DNA from: Spirabiliibacterium falconis
GTDB taxonomy: Bacteria > Pseudomonadota > Gammaproteobacteria > Enterobacterales > Pasteurellaceae
Length of the DNA: 47,361 nucleotides
Reading direction: 5' to 3'
Assembly: GCF_014885015.1 (NCBI RefSeq)
Contig: NZ_JABMIJ010000005.1
Location: 1 to 47,361, forward strand
The translations under genes and the position numbers were made by a program. The notes under the pieces were generated by a model that saw nothing but the letters and a program-made list of their open reading frames with translations, did no database searches and had not been told where the DNA came from. The number at the start of each line of letters is the position of its first letter. Within the stretch, counting starts at the first letter, position 1. Shown piece by piece: positions 10,233 through 18,754 of this stretch.

Positions 10233-10792
10233 TTATCCGCTCCATTGGCATCAATCGTTTGTTTTAAGTGTTGATTGAATTTTTCGATGGCATGCGTATC
10301 ACGCTCTGATTGCCCTTTTAAGTCGTGTTCGCTTACCCCCATTGGCTGATGCACTTTTTGCATTTGGCTTTCCAATTCAGGTGGCACATAGTTTTCATCG
10401 TGTTTAGCAAGCACTTCAGTGGCTTTCAGGGTTTTTTCATCAAGCAAAACGCCTTGTGCCACGATGCCTTGCCCTTCACGGAATAAATCGGGCAAGATTC
10501 CGTCGTATTCAACGGTGATAGCAGGGCCAATATCATTGAGATCAAACCGCACTTTTAGGCTGTTGGGATCACGTTTAACTGATCCTTCTACCACCATACC
10601 CCCCACACGCAAACGTTGTCCAATATGTGGCTTGCTATTGGCGTGATTATCCTTGCCATAAATTACTTCGGAAGGGGTGTAGAATAAATCAATATTTTGC
10701 CGCAGGGCGAACAGCATTAAGCCGACGGCAATGCTTAAGCCAATCAGCACGAATATCACCACTTTTAGGCGAGATTTTCGTCTTGGATTCAT
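10229..10792 (-). CDS. ccmE: Haem chaperone CcmE
   Basis: CcmE binds haem covalently in the periplasm and delivers it to CcmF. The 187-residue product has an N-terminal anchor helix (about residues 9-31) and an OB-fold domain. The haem-binding histidine is His131 in [13 protein letters not shown], with Tyr135 in the usual HDENY motif. The start at 10792 (MNPRRKSRL) fits the family and overlaps the ccmD stop by four bases. A longer in-frame extension to 10924 lies wholly within ccmD and has no support. Confidence 0.95.
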   Translation of the reverse strand: MNPRRKSRLKVVIFVLIGLSIAVGLMLFALRQNIDLFYTPSEVIYGKDNHANSKPHIGQRLRVGGMVVEGSVKRDPNSLKVRFDLNDIGPAITVEYDGILPDLFREGQGIVAQGVLLDEKTLKATEVLAKHDENYVPPELESQMQKVHQPMGVSEHDLKGQSERDTHAIEKFNQHLKQTIDANGADK

Positions 10793-10986
10793 ACGCGCTC
10801 CTTTTCTAATTGTGCTTGGCGTTGATGATATTTGGCAATGTGGCGCAAAAGTCGTTTGTGTTCGCTTACGCTGGCAATAATTAAAATAGCAAGGCAAAGT
10901 GCGGTTAACCCATAACAGAGCCAAACATAAAAGCCATAGCCTCCCATATGAATAAAATCAGCAAACGTCGTAAAAAATGGTGTCAT
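10789..10986 (-). CDS. ccmD: Haem exporter protein CcmD
   Basis: CcmD is a small single-pass membrane protein that helps release holo-CcmE from the CcmABC complex. The 65-residue product begins MTPFF, like E. coli CcmD (MTPAF). It has the conserved [13 protein letters not shown] segment leading into one membrane helix, and ends in a basic, charged coiled-coil-like tail. The start at 10986 overlaps the ccmC stop by four bases. A start ten codons earlier is possible but does not match the family. Confidence 0.92.
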   Translation of the reverse strand: MTPFFTTFADFIHMGGYGFYVWLCYGLTALCLAILIIASVSEHKRLLRHIAKYHQRQAQLEKERV

Positions 10987-11723
10987 GTTGTCACTCCCAG
11001 TAATGCTTTCACCCATGGGCGTTTATAATCTTCCTTGATTAACGCATTGCGATAGCGGATTAAACTTAGCCACACGGTTAAAAATAAAAAGCCCACAATA
11101 GCGAGAAGCAATGGATAGAGCATCTCAACAGCCATCGAGGGCTTGGCAAATTTGGTGATGGTTGCCCCTTGGTGCAGGGTGTTCCACCACTGTACAGAAA
11201 AATGAATAATCGGTAAATTGACAACGCCGACTAATGCGAGCACTCCAGCGACTTTTGCCCCTTGGCGTGAATCATCAAAGGCATTGTAAAGGGCGATAAT
11301 TCCAAGATATAAGAAAAAGAGAATTAACTCAGACGTTAGGCGTGCATCCCATACCCACCATGTTCCCCACATGGGCTTGCCCCAAATTGCCCCTGTGAGA
11401 AGGGCAAGAAAGGTAATCGTTGCCCCAATAGGTGCGATAGCAATCATTGCTAAATAGGCTTGGCGAATTTGCCAAATTAATCCCACTGCAGCAGCGACAG
11501 CCATGCTGGCATAAATGCCCATTGACCAAATCGCACTTGGCACGTGGACGTAAATCATACGAAAGCCATTGCCTTGCTGATAATCCGCAGGTGCAAATGC
11601 CAGCCCCCAGACAAGTGCGATGGTGAGTGTAAAAAGTGCGGTCAGCCCAAAAAATGGAATAAATTTGCCACACAATACATATTGTGTTTCAGGTTTTGCA
11701 TAAGGGTGAAGCCATTTCCACAT
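10983..11723 (-). CDS. ccmC: Haem exporter/transfer protein CcmC
   Basis: CcmC is the membrane protein that attaches haem to CcmE, working with CcmD and the CcmAB ATPase. The 246-residue protein begins MWKWLHPYAKPE and has six membrane segments. The WWD signature MWGTWWVWDARLTSELI lies near residue 120, flanked by conserved histidines (YVHVPSA and IIHFSVQWWNTLHQG). It starts ten bases after ccmB. Confidence 0.95.
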   Translation of the reverse strand: MWKWLHPYAKPETQYVLCGKFIPFFGLTALFTLTIALVWGLAFAPADYQQGNGFRMIYVHVPSAIWSMGIYASMAVAAAVGLIWQIRQAYLAMIAIAPIGATITFLALLTGAIWGKPMWGTWWVWDARLTSELILFFLYLGIIALYNAFDDSRQGAKVAGVLALVGVVNLPIIHFSVQWWNTLHQGATITKFAKPSMAVEMLYPLLLAIVGFLFLTVWLSLIRYRNALIKEDYKRPWVKALLGVTT

Positions 11724-11733
11724 CGTATTGTCC

Positions 11734-12396
11734 TTAATCTAAATTAATTTTGATTGCACCCGCTATGGCGAATGGCGCAAGCGTTATTGTCAGCATCATA
11801 ATTGCCCCTAAAATTGCCAGTTGTGCAGTATAGTTTAATTGAAGCTGTGCCGCATCCAAGGCGGCGGCAGAAAAAATCAGTACTGGGATAATTAAGGGGA
11901 TCACCAGTAAACTTAATAAGACCCCACCACGACGCAAGCCTACGGTTAATGCCACACCAATAGCACCAATGGCACTTAGGGTTGGTGTGCCTAAAAGTAA
12001 GGTTAATACTAACGCCCACCAGACTTGACTATCAAGGTTTAGGAATAGGGCTGCAATTGGTGAGAGCAAAATCAGTGGCAGTGCGGTGATTAACCAGTGT
12101 GCGAGTATTTTCGCCAACATAATGACTGATAATGGCGCACAAAGCAGGGTTAATTGTTCCAATGCCCCGTCGCGAAAATCATCAGCAAAAAGGCGTTCAA
12201 ATGCTAATAGTGCAGAAAAGAGTGTTGCCACCCACACCACACCTGGTGCAATGCGAGCAAGTAATGCAGGTTCAGGCCCGATCACCAACGGAAATAAACT
12301 GATGACCATTAAAAAAAACCATAATGGATTGAGCAACGCTGATTTATTGAGCCAAGCGAGGTGTAATTCACGTAGTAAAATGGCAGTAAACATCAT
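11734..12396 (-). CDS. ccmB: Haem exporter permease CcmB
   Basis: CcmB is the membrane subunit of the CcmAB ABC complex needed for release of haem-loaded CcmE. The 220-residue protein is exactly the E. coli length, has six membrane segments, and contains the family's NPLWFFLMVISLFPLVIGPEP segment and GTPTLSAIGAIGVALTVGL. The start at 12396 (MMFTAILLREL) overlaps the ccmA stop by four bases (ATGA), with AGGAG within the end of ccmA. Confidence 0.94.
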   Translation of the reverse strand: MMFTAILLRELHLAWLNKSALLNPLWFFLMVISLFPLVIGPEPALLARIAPGVVWVATLFSALLAFERLFADDFRDGALEQLTLLCAPLSVIMLAKILAHWLITALPLILLSPIAALFLNLDSQVWWALVLTLLLGTPTLSAIGAIGVALTVGLRRGGVLLSLLVIPLIIPVLIFSAAALDAAQLQLNYTAQLAILGAIMMLTITLAPFAIAGAIKINLD

Positions 12397-13040
12397 GTGT
12401 TCTCCTGACATTTAAATGTGCTGAGATCAAGGCGTTGCAGCATACTGCTGGCGACAGTCTGGTGGCTGGTTAAAATCACGATTCCCCCTTTATGGCAGTG
12501 TTGCTCAAAAAGTGCGGTCAGTGCATGCTGCCCTTGTGTATCAATTGCGGTAAACGGTTCATCTAGGAGCCAAATGGGGGCAAGGCTGAGGTAAAGCCGC
12601 GCCAGTGCCACACGTCTTTGCTGCCCTGCTGAGAGTTGAAAAAGTGCGGTGTCTTCTAAGCCCGCTAAACCTACGCGATAAAGTGCCTCCACAACCGCAC
12701 TTTCACTTTGCAGGCTTGGGGTAACACGTTGATAAAAAAGCAGATTATCCAATGGGCTGAGTTGTGGTTTCATCCCGCTTTGGTGCCCAAGATAAAGCAG
12801 CTTAGCGAGATAGGCCTCACGTTGGCGTGCGAGAGGTTTACCGTCTAACCGCACTTCACCGTGTAGTGGTGTTGACAGCCCTGCAATGATACGCAGTAGG
12901 CTTGTTTTGCCAATACCATTGTGCCCAACGAGTTGCCACATTTCGCCAGATTTCATGGTGCACGAAAGTGCAGCGAACAGTGTGTTGTCACCACGCTGAC
13001 AGGCTAGTTGGCAAAGTTCAAGTTGGTGTTGGGTAAACAT
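12393..13040 (-). CDS. ccmA: Haem exporter ATP-binding protein CcmA
   Basis: CcmA is the ATPase of the CcmABCD complex. The 215-residue protein has Walker A GHNGIGKTS (residues 39-47), ABC signature LSAGQQRR, Walker B IWLLDEP and an H-loop histidine (LTSHQ). It is the first gene of the operon. The ATG at 13040 (MFTQHQLEL) is preceded by AAAAGG seven to eight bases upstream. A TTG two codons earlier would be an unusual start. Four complete uptake signals lie inside this one gene (12510, 12642, 12694, 12848), the densest cluster in the window. Confidence 0.94.
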   Translation of the reverse strand: MFTQHQLELCQLACQRGDNTLFAALSCTMKSGEMWQLVGHNGIGKTSLLRIIAGLSTPLHGEVRLDGKPLARQREAYLAKLLYLGHQSGMKPQLSPLDNLLFYQRVTPSLQSESAVVEALYRVGLAGLEDTALFQLSAGQQRRVALARLYLSLAPIWLLDEPFTAIDTQGQHALTALFEQHCHKGGIVILTSHQTVASSMLQRLDLSTFKCQENT

Positions 13041-13227
13041 AGGCAACCTTTTATTGTCGTGAGTGAGGATTTTAGCATAGCCTTTTCATGCAGTGCTAAT
13101 CTCACACCTGTATTGCATTACCACTTAAGATGTAGAAAAATGCATGTTTTGTCTCGTATTTTACATTTTTAACACTTAATTAATTGAATTATAAAGAAAA
13201 CTTTATAAAAAAATAGTTGCAACAATC

Positions 13228-13241
13228 TTGATCTATCGCAA
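13228..13241 (-). promoter_or_regulatory. Weak FNR-like site upstream of ccmA
   Basis: TTGATCTATCGCAA matches the FNR consensus TTGAT-N4-ATCAA perfectly in one half and at three of five positions in the other. On the minus strand TATAAA (13207-13202) could be a -10 box about 40 bases downstream of the site centre, the spacing of FNR-activated promoters. The 223-base gap between folA and ccmA holds nothing else I can name. The match is weak. Confidence 0.25.
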
Positions 13242-13263
13242 ATTGACCAAAGGGCGGTTAGTA

Positions 13264-13761
13264 TTAATTATGCGTATCGGGAATGCGTTGATAAATGCTA
13301 AAGCGACAGGCATAGGCATTTTTATCATCGGCTGGCTCCATTTTCTCAAACACGCATTGCCAGTGTGAAAGTGTTATGTCTGGGAAAAAAGTGTCACCAT
13401 CAAGTGCGGTTTGAATTTCGGTAAGATACAGTGTGGTTGCCAGGGGCAAGGCTTGACTGAAAAGCTGCCCGCCGCCAATAATCATCACTTCGGGAGCTTG
13501 AGTACAAAGTGCAAGTGCCGTATCTAAATTGTCCGCCCATGTGATGTTATCTGCCTCAAATGGGGTGCGAGAGAGGACAATATTATGGCGATTTGGCAGG
13601 GCTTTACCAATGGATTCAAAGGTTTTTCTCCCCATAATGACCGGTTTATTGAGTGTATTTTGTTTAAACCACGCTAAATCGCGTGGCAAATGCCATGGCA
13701 TGGTATTGTTTTTACCGATAACACGGTTTTGCGTCATGGCAACGATTAAACTAATTTGCAT
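13264..13761 (-). CDS. folA: Dihydrofolate reductase
   Basis: FolA reduces dihydrofolate to tetrahydrofolate with NADPH and is the target of trimethoprim. The 165-residue product begins MQISLIVAMTQNRVIGKNNTMPWHLP. It has the acidic active-site residue of the family in LPRDLAWFK, the NADPH-binding VIMGRKTFESIGKALPNR, and the conserved IIGGGQLF motif. Length fits the family (E. coli 159). It is nine bases downstream of yjjB on the same strand, so it may share that transcript. A gap of 223 bases separates it from ccmA. Confidence 0.96.
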   Translation of the reverse strand: MQISLIVAMTQNRVIGKNNTMPWHLPRDLAWFKQNTLNKPVIMGRKTFESIGKALPNRHNIVLSRTPFEADNITWADNLDTALALCTQAPEVMIIGGGQLFSQALPLATTLYLTEIQTALDGDTFFPDITLSHWQCVFEKMEPADDKNAYACRFSIYQRIPDTHN

Positions 13762-13770
13762 GTGCTCTCC

Positions 13771-14238
13771 TTACACCACAGGGCGTTGGCGGAAAAACAA
13801 TAGCCCCGGCAGTGCCAGACCAAATGCTAATGCGCCAAGAATAAAACCTGATTTCACGAAGTTATCCACCGCTTGTTGGAAAAGGGTGTCAGCATAGCCG
13901 AAATGATGAATCTGCACAACTGCAATCATTGCTTTATAGGCATAAACGCCAGGGATCATGGGAATGATGGCAGCAACGGTAAAAACTTTCGGATGTGCGA
14001 GAAAACGTTGGGAGAGATAAACGCCAATAAAGCCAATGAGACTTGCAGCAAAAAAGGTGGCAAACACCATTGGCATATCAAGAGTAAGCAGTAAGAGCTT
14101 ACGAAACGCATGCCCTAACGCTCCGAGCATGGCACAATATTTTAACACATTGGGTGGAACGTTAAATAATAAGGCAAAGCCTACCGCAGGAATGGCAGCA
14201 AAAAACATATCATCGAGCAAGGTTAGTAGTAATGTCAT
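13771..14238 (-). CDS. yjjB: ThrE-type exporter subunit YjjB
   Basis: This is the C-terminal half of a split threonine/serine exporter (ThrE) fold; in E. coli YjjB works with YjjP, and the pair is reported to export succinate. The product has five hydrophobic segments and the family stretch LAHPKVFTVAAIIPMIPGVYAY. The chosen ATG at 14238 overlaps the yjjP stop as TAATG and gives 155 residues. A GTG four codons earlier (14250) would give 159 and cannot be excluded. Substrate is not evident from sequence. Confidence 0.85.
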   Translation of the reverse strand: MTLLLTLLDDMFFAAIPAVGFALLFNVPPNVLKYCAMLGALGHAFRKLLLLTLDMPMVFATFFAASLIGFIGVYLSQRFLAHPKVFTVAAIIPMIPGVYAYKAMIAVVQIHHFGYADTLFQQAVDNFVKSGFILGALAFGLALPGLLFFRQRPVV

Positions 14239-15023
14239 TAGCCACCCCACTGATGAATATTGAGTAAACTTAATGCAAACACAATGCCCATACAGGCCCC
14301 GAACGTAAGCACGGTGGCAAATGCCCAGCGCCCGATGCCCATATTCGTAAAGCCTTTTAAAATATCAGACAATGCATTAATGTAAGGAAAGCCAGGCACG
14401 AGCAGCAATACGCTAGAAGCGATGGCGATTTGTGGATCATTTCCAAGACCAAAGCGTAATGATAGGCTTGAAATACAGGTGGCAACGAAAGCGGTTGTAG
14501 CAAATACGATGGTGGGATTATAGTGTTGCATTGCCAATAGTTGGCGCACAAACATCGCAACGCTGGCGGCAAAAAACGTGATGGCGCAAATGGTCGCATC
14601 GCCACCTGATAACCGTGCAAAACTGGCGCAGGATAAGCCAACCAATAATACGACTAAATAACGATTGTATTTATACGGGCGAATAGCATAGAGTTTTTTA
14701 TGCACGGTGTCAGTGTCGTAAATGTGATGTTCTGCGGCAATGACAATGTGCTGCACATCGGTTACCACGTGCATATTAATGCCACGGTCTTGGTTGCGTC
14801 GGGTGGTTGTGATGCAGTTACCTTCATGGCGTGTAGTTAATACGACCGCATTTGCGGTAAGTGCAATTTCAACACTTTCCACCCCAAGTGCTTTGCCTAA
14901 TCGCTCGGCCACTTGGCTTACCAGCGTGCTTTCTGCACCGTGTTGCAAAAGTAAAAGTGCGGTATGCACACATAAGCGTGTAATTTCCTGCTGCTCATGA
15001 TGTGAGATTTTTTTAAGCTGCAT
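14238..15023 (-). CDS. yjjP: ThrE-type exporter subunit YjjP
   Basis: This is the N-terminal partner of YjjB. The 261-residue protein has a soluble N-terminal part with the family motifs LLLQHGAEST and RRNQDRGINMHVV. About five membrane segments follow, with LVPGFPYINALSDILKG as the conserved glycine/proline loop. Coupled translation with yjjB (TAATG) suggests a fixed ratio of the two subunits. It is divergent from proB with 95 bases between the starts. Confidence 0.87.
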   Translation of the reverse strand: MQLKKISHHEQQEITRLCVHTALLLLQHGAESTLVSQVAERLGKALGVESVEIALTANAVVLTTRHEGNCITTTRRNQDRGINMHVVTDVQHIVIAAEHHIYDTDTVHKKLYAIRPYKYNRYLVVLLVGLSCASFARLSGGDATICAITFFAASVAMFVRQLLAMQHYNPTIVFATTAFVATCISSLSLRFGLGNDPQIAIASSVLLLVPGFPYINALSDILKGFTNMGIGRWAFATVLTFGACMGIVFALSLLNIHQWGG

Positions 15024-15118
15024 GGATAAACGTCCTAGCCACTAATTTATGAATGATTTTTGCTGGGAATAATGGTAACGTAACAAAAAAATTTTTTCAT
15101 TATATAAGATTAAAAATT

Positions 15119-16246
15119 ATGCAAAAAATGCTCACGCCTGAACAACATCAAGTCAAAACGGTGGTGCTGAAATTTGGTACAAGTGTGCTGACACAGGGAT
15201 CGCCAAAACTTAACCGTCCACATATGCTTAATATCGTGCGCCAGTGTGCCACCCTGAAGCAAATGGGCTTGCGGGTCGTGATTGTCACTTCGGGGGCGGT
15301 TGCGGCTGGGCGCGATTATTTGCGTCAACCACAATTACCACCGACTATTGCATCAAAACAAATGCTTGCGGCGGTTGGGCAGAGTCAATTGATTCAGACC
15401 TGGGAGCAATTATTTGATATTTATGATATTTTTATCGGGCAAATGTTGCTAACACGTGCTGATTTGGACGATCGTGAACGTTTTTTAAATGCTCGTGACA
15501 CACTCAATGCGTTGCTTGATAACGACATTATTCCAATCATTAATGAAAATGATGCGGTAGCAACGGCAGAAATTAAGGTGGGTGATAATGATAATTTATC
15601 GGCATTGGTAGCGATTTTGGCAAATGCTGACCAGCTTTATTTACTCACTGATCAACAGGGATTATTCGACAGCGATCCTCGTAGCAACCCAAATGCGTGC
15701 TTAATTCCCGTGGTGGAAAAAATTACAGATGAGATCCGCGCAATTGCGGGGGGGAGTGTATCGGGGCTGGGTACTGGTGGAATGAGTACCAAAATTACCG
15801 CAGCAGATATAGCGACCCGTTTTGGTATCGAAACTATTATCGCGCCTGGTGGGCAAGATGGGGTGATTGTTGCCTTAGCCCAAGGGCAGGCGATTGGCAC
15901 TAAATTTATTGCAAGCCATACGTTGCAACGGCGAAAACAATGGCTTTTTGCTGCGCCCAAAGTCGGGCAAGTTATGGTGGATGCGGGGGCAGCACAGGCA
16001 ATTTTGCATGATCATAGCTCGCTGCTTCCTGCCGGCATTGTGCAGGTGAAAGGGCGTTTTTCACGGGGCGAGGCGGTGATCATTTGTAACCAAGAAGGTA
16101 AGCATATTGCGCTTGGTATGGCGTGTTATAACAGTGATGCGTTGGCGATCATCAAAGGGCATAAGTCTAATGAAATAACCGCACTTTTAGGTTATGAATA
16201 TGGACATGTGGCGATTCATCGTGATGATATGGTAGTTTTAGATTAA
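15119..16246 (+). CDS. proB: Glutamate 5-kinase
   Basis: ProB phosphorylates glutamate, the first and feedback-controlled step of proline synthesis. The 375-residue protein has an amino-acid kinase domain ([73 protein letters not shown]). A C-terminal PUA domain follows ([21 protein letters not shown]). The start at 15119 (MQKMLTPEQ) gives the best length. No good ribosome-binding site is visible, and a second ATG at 15128 is possible. It is followed 10 bases later by proA. Confidence 0.93.
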   Translation: MQKMLTPEQHQVKTVVLKFGTSVLTQGSPKLNRPHMLNIVRQCATLKQMGLRVVIVTSGAVAAGRDYLRQPQLPPTIASKQMLAAVGQSQLIQTWEQLFDIYDIFIGQMLLTRADLDDRERFLNARDTLNALLDNDIIPIINENDAVATAEIKVGDNDNLSALVAILANADQLYLLTDQQGLFDSDPRSNPNACLIPVVEKITDEIRAIAGGSVSGLGTGGMSTKITAADIATRFGIETIIAPGGQDGVIVALAQGQAIGTKFIASHTLQRRKQWLFAAPKVGQVMVDAGAAQAILHDHSSLLPAGIVQVKGRFSRGEAVIICNQEGKHIALGMACYNSDALAIIKGHKSNEITALLGYEYGHVAIHRDDMVVLD

Positions 16247-16256
16247 GGAAGAGGCT

Positions 16257-17513
16257 ATGCAACTAGAAGAAATGGGAAAACGCGCCAAAGCTGCAGCATT
16301 TGAATTGGCACAATTGAGCACACAGGCAAAAAATCACGCATTAGCGGTTATAGCAAGTGAATTGGAAGCGAATAGTGATGCGATTTTGGCAGCAAATGCG
16401 CAAGATATTGCAAATGCACGCGAGCAGGGTTTAAGTGACGCTATTGTCGATCGGCTGTTACTCACGTCTGAACGTCTAAGTGGCATCGCTCATGATGTTC
16501 GCCATGTGATCACCCTTGCCGATCCTGTTGGGAAAGTGATTGATGGTGGACGATTAGACAGTGGATTATCCCTTTCTCGAGTACGAGTGCCTTTAGGCGT
16601 TGTTGCAACAATTTATGAAGCACGTCCAAATGTCACTATTGATGTTGCATCGCTTTGTCTTAAAACAGGCAATGCGGTGATTTTGCGTGGCGGCAAAGAA
16701 ACACGCCACACAAATGCGGTCTTGTTGCAAGTGGTGCAAACCGCACTTTCGCAAGCGGGTTTACCGCAAGATGCTGTACAGGCTATTTTAGATCCTGACC
16801 GCACTTTGGTGTTGGAATTGCTAAAACTTGACCGCTATGTAGACATGATTATTCCACGAGGTGGTGCAGGTTTGCATCAACTTTGCAAAGAGCAAGGCAC
16901 GATCCCCGTGATTGTGGGCGGCATCGGTATTTGTCATACGTTTGTCGAGCAAAGTGCGGATCAAGCACGTGCACTGGCGTTGATCAATAATGCGAAAACG
17001 CAGCGACCTAGTGCGTGTAATGCGTTAGAAACACTATTAGTACAACGCAGCATTGCCGACGAATTTCTTCCGCAGGTGGTGGTTGAGCTGGCGGGTAAAG
17101 GTGTTCATTTTTACGCGGATAGCACGGCTTTCCCGATTTTACAAAAGTGCGGTGCTGATGTTAGTCCTGTCAGTGATGAGCAGTTGCGACGCGAGGCATT
17201 ATGTAATGATATGAATGTGGTGCTAGTAGATGACATTGTGCAAGCCATTGCTCATATTCGTGAATATGGTAGTGCACATTCAGATGCGATTTTAACCCAG
17301 TCGCCACAGCTGGCACAGCAATTTATCAATCAAGTGGATTCCGCCACCGTGTATGTGAATGCCAGCACCCGTTTTACTGACGGCGGTCAGTTTGGTCTAG
17401 GTGCTGAGGTTGCTGTGAGTACACAAAAATTGCATGCTCGCGGACCGATGGGGCTGGAGGCTCTCACAACGTATAAATGGGTCTGCGTTGGCGATTATCT
17501 TAGCCGAGCATAG
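16257..17513 (+). CDS. proA: Glutamate-5-semialdehyde dehydrogenase
   Basis: ProA reduces glutamyl 5-phosphate to the semialdehyde with NADPH, the second step of proline synthesis. The 418-residue protein matches the family length (E. coli 417). The catalytic cysteine is in [17 protein letters not shown]. The cofactor region includes [18 protein letters not shown] and [13 protein letters not shown], and the end has the family's [30 protein letters not shown]. Ribosome-binding site AAGGAAGAGG. It forms the proBA operon and ends at a strong terminator. Three uptake signals lie in the gene. Confidence 0.96.
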   Translation: MQLEEMGKRAKAAAFELAQLSTQAKNHALAVIASELEANSDAILAANAQDIANAREQGLSDAIVDRLLLTSERLSGIAHDVRHVITLADPVGKVIDGGRLDSGLSLSRVRVPLGVVATIYEARPNVTIDVASLCLKTGNAVILRGGKETRHTNAVLLQVVQTALSQAGLPQDAVQAILDPDRTLVLELLKLDRYVDMIIPRGGAGLHQLCKEQGTIPVIVGGIGICHTFVEQSADQARALALINNAKTQRPSACNALETLLVQRSIADEFLPQVVVELAGKGVHFYADSTAFPILQKCGADVSPVSDEQLRREALCNDMNVVLVDDIVQAIAHIREYGSAHSDAILTQSPQLAQQFINQVDSATVYVNASTRFTDGGQFGLGAEVAVSTQKLHARGPMGLEALTTYKWVCVGDYLSRA

Positions 17514-17526
17514 CCTTTTAACTCAG

Positions 17527-17559
17527 ACCGCACGCAGTGATTTATCGTGCGGTTTTTTG
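17527..17559 (+). terminator. Rho-independent terminator after proA
   Basis: ACCGCACG (17527-17534) and CGTGCGGT (17546-17553) pair around an 11-base loop, followed by TTTTTTG. The arms resemble uptake signals, but a G/C pair replaces the TT/AA of the core, so neither arm is a functional core any longer. Confidence 0.8.
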
Positions 17560-17599
17560 TGATCATATTAAAATAAATTAGAAAATATTGTGTTAAAAA

Positions 17600-17639
17600 T
17601 GTTAATTTCTTGCAAGTAAGTATTAACAAACCTTATAAT
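17600..17639 (+). promoter_or_regulatory. cyo promoter with operator-like dyad
   Basis: TTGCAA (17610-17615) and a perfect TATAAT (17634-17639) are separated by 18 bases. TGTTAAT (17600-17606) and ATTAACA (17622-17628) are inverted arms around the -35 box. Another TGTTAA is at 17591-17596. GTTAA is the half-site of ArcA, which represses cyo in E. coli, so this may be the ArcA operator here. That assignment is inferred. The remaining gap from proA to cyoA (17514-17783) also holds one reverse uptake signal at 17673-17681. Confidence 0.5.
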
Positions 17640-17783
17640 AGGCGATGAAATAAGCGTTGCCTGCGGGTTAAAACCGCACTTTTTATGTGCAAGGCTTATT
17701 GAACTTGAGTCTGCACTTAACGATTTACTCCTTCTAAACACTATTTTGCAGCACAAATGTTAAATTCACAGAGGTTAAATGTG

Positions 17784-18743
17784 ATGAGAAAATCAAAATC
17801 CGTCGCTTGGATATTGGGTTCTTTCTTGTTGCTATTACTCGCAGGTTGTTCAGGTGGGATTTTAGACCCGAAAGGACAAGTGGGTATGGCAGAGCGGAAT
17901 CTCATTTTAACAGCAACTGGCTTGATGCTAATTGTGGTTATTCCTGTTATTTTTATGACGTTCTATTTCGCTTGGAAATATCGTCATAATCGCCCTGATG
18001 CTGATAAAGATTATGAACCAAATTGGGCGCACAGTAACAAAATTGAATTCGTGATGTGGACTATTCCAATCATCATCATCGCTATTCTTGCTACAATTAC
18101 ATGGAAAACAACCCATGAACTCGATCCTTATCGTCCGTTAGCACCAGAGGAAGATACGATGACCATTGAAGTGGTGTCAATGGATTGGAAATGGCTATTT
18201 ATTTATCCTGAGCAGAATATTGCGGTGGTGAATGAAATGGCATTGCCTGTGGGGAAAGCTGTTAAATTCAAAATTACGTCTAATTCGGTAATGAATTCCT
18301 TCTTTATTCCACAATTAGGGAGTCAAATTTATACCATGGCGGCAATGCAAACACAGCTGCATTTGATTGCAGATCATCCTGGTGTTTATCAAGGTTTGTC
18401 AGCAAATTATAGTGGCTCTGGTTTCTCTGATATGACTTTTAAAGTTCATGCCGATGACCAAGCAACATTTGATGCGTGGGTAGAAAAAGTGCGGTCAAGT
18501 AATACTTCACTGACGTTGGCTGAGTATAAAGCATTGTCAAAACCGAGTAAGAAAAATCCAGTAACGTATTACTCAAGCGTTGAAAATGGCTTGTTTAGCT
18601 ATATTCTCAATGAATTTGGTGGGCATTTTAGCCATGGCGGACATGCCGTAGAAGCGAGTGGTGAGCGGCACCATCATAACCATGATGATCACCAAGAACA
18701 TTCACATGGGGCTGAACATTCGCATTCAGCGACACAACAGTAA
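17784..18743 (+). CDS. cyoA: Cytochrome bo3 ubiquinol oxidase subunit II
   Basis: CyoA is the lipoprotein subunit II of the proton-pumping quinol oxidase. The 319-residue product has a lipoprotein signal with lipobox LLAGC (Cys22), two membrane helices, and a periplasmic cupredoxin-like domain ([21 protein letters not shown] region). The CuA ligands of cytochrome c oxidases are absent, as expected for a quinol oxidase. The last about 35 residues are rich in His ([20 protein letters not shown]). The ATG at 17784 was chosen for its signal peptide and the AGAGG upstream. It is the first gene of cyoABCDE. Confidence 0.94.
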   Translation: MRKSKSVAWILGSFLLLLLAGCSGGILDPKGQVGMAERNLILTATGLMLIVVIPVIFMTFYFAWKYRHNRPDADKDYEPNWAHSNKIEFVMWTIPIIIIAILATITWKTTHELDPYRPLAPEEDTMTIEVVSMDWKWLFIYPEQNIAVVNEMALPVGKAVKFKITSNSVMNSFFIPQLGSQIYTMAAMQTQLHLIADHPGVYQGLSANYSGSGFSDMTFKVHADDQATFDAWVEKVRSSNTSLTLAEYKALSKPSKKNPVTYYSSVENGLFSYILNEFGGHFSHGGHAVEASGERHHHNHDDHQEHSHGAEHSHSATQQ

Positions 18744-18754
18744 AGGAATTTGAG

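Noticed and set aside
10793..10924. N-terminal extension of ccmE
   Set aside because: It lies wholly within ccmD in another frame; the ATG at 10792 overlaps the ccmD stop by four bases and matches the family start.
14239..14250. GTG start for yjjB four codons upstream
   Set aside because: Possible, but the ATG at 14238 overlaps the yjjP stop as TAATG and is the more usual coupling; left as an alternative.
15078..15118. Defined proB promoter
   Set aside because: A/T runs and TATATAA-like sequence are present, but no -35/-10 pair stands out.
17591..17605. Classic ArcA direct repeat upstream of cyo
   Set aside because: The two TGTTAA units are 9 bases apart, not the usual 11, so this is not called as a standard ArcA site; only the dyad is reported.
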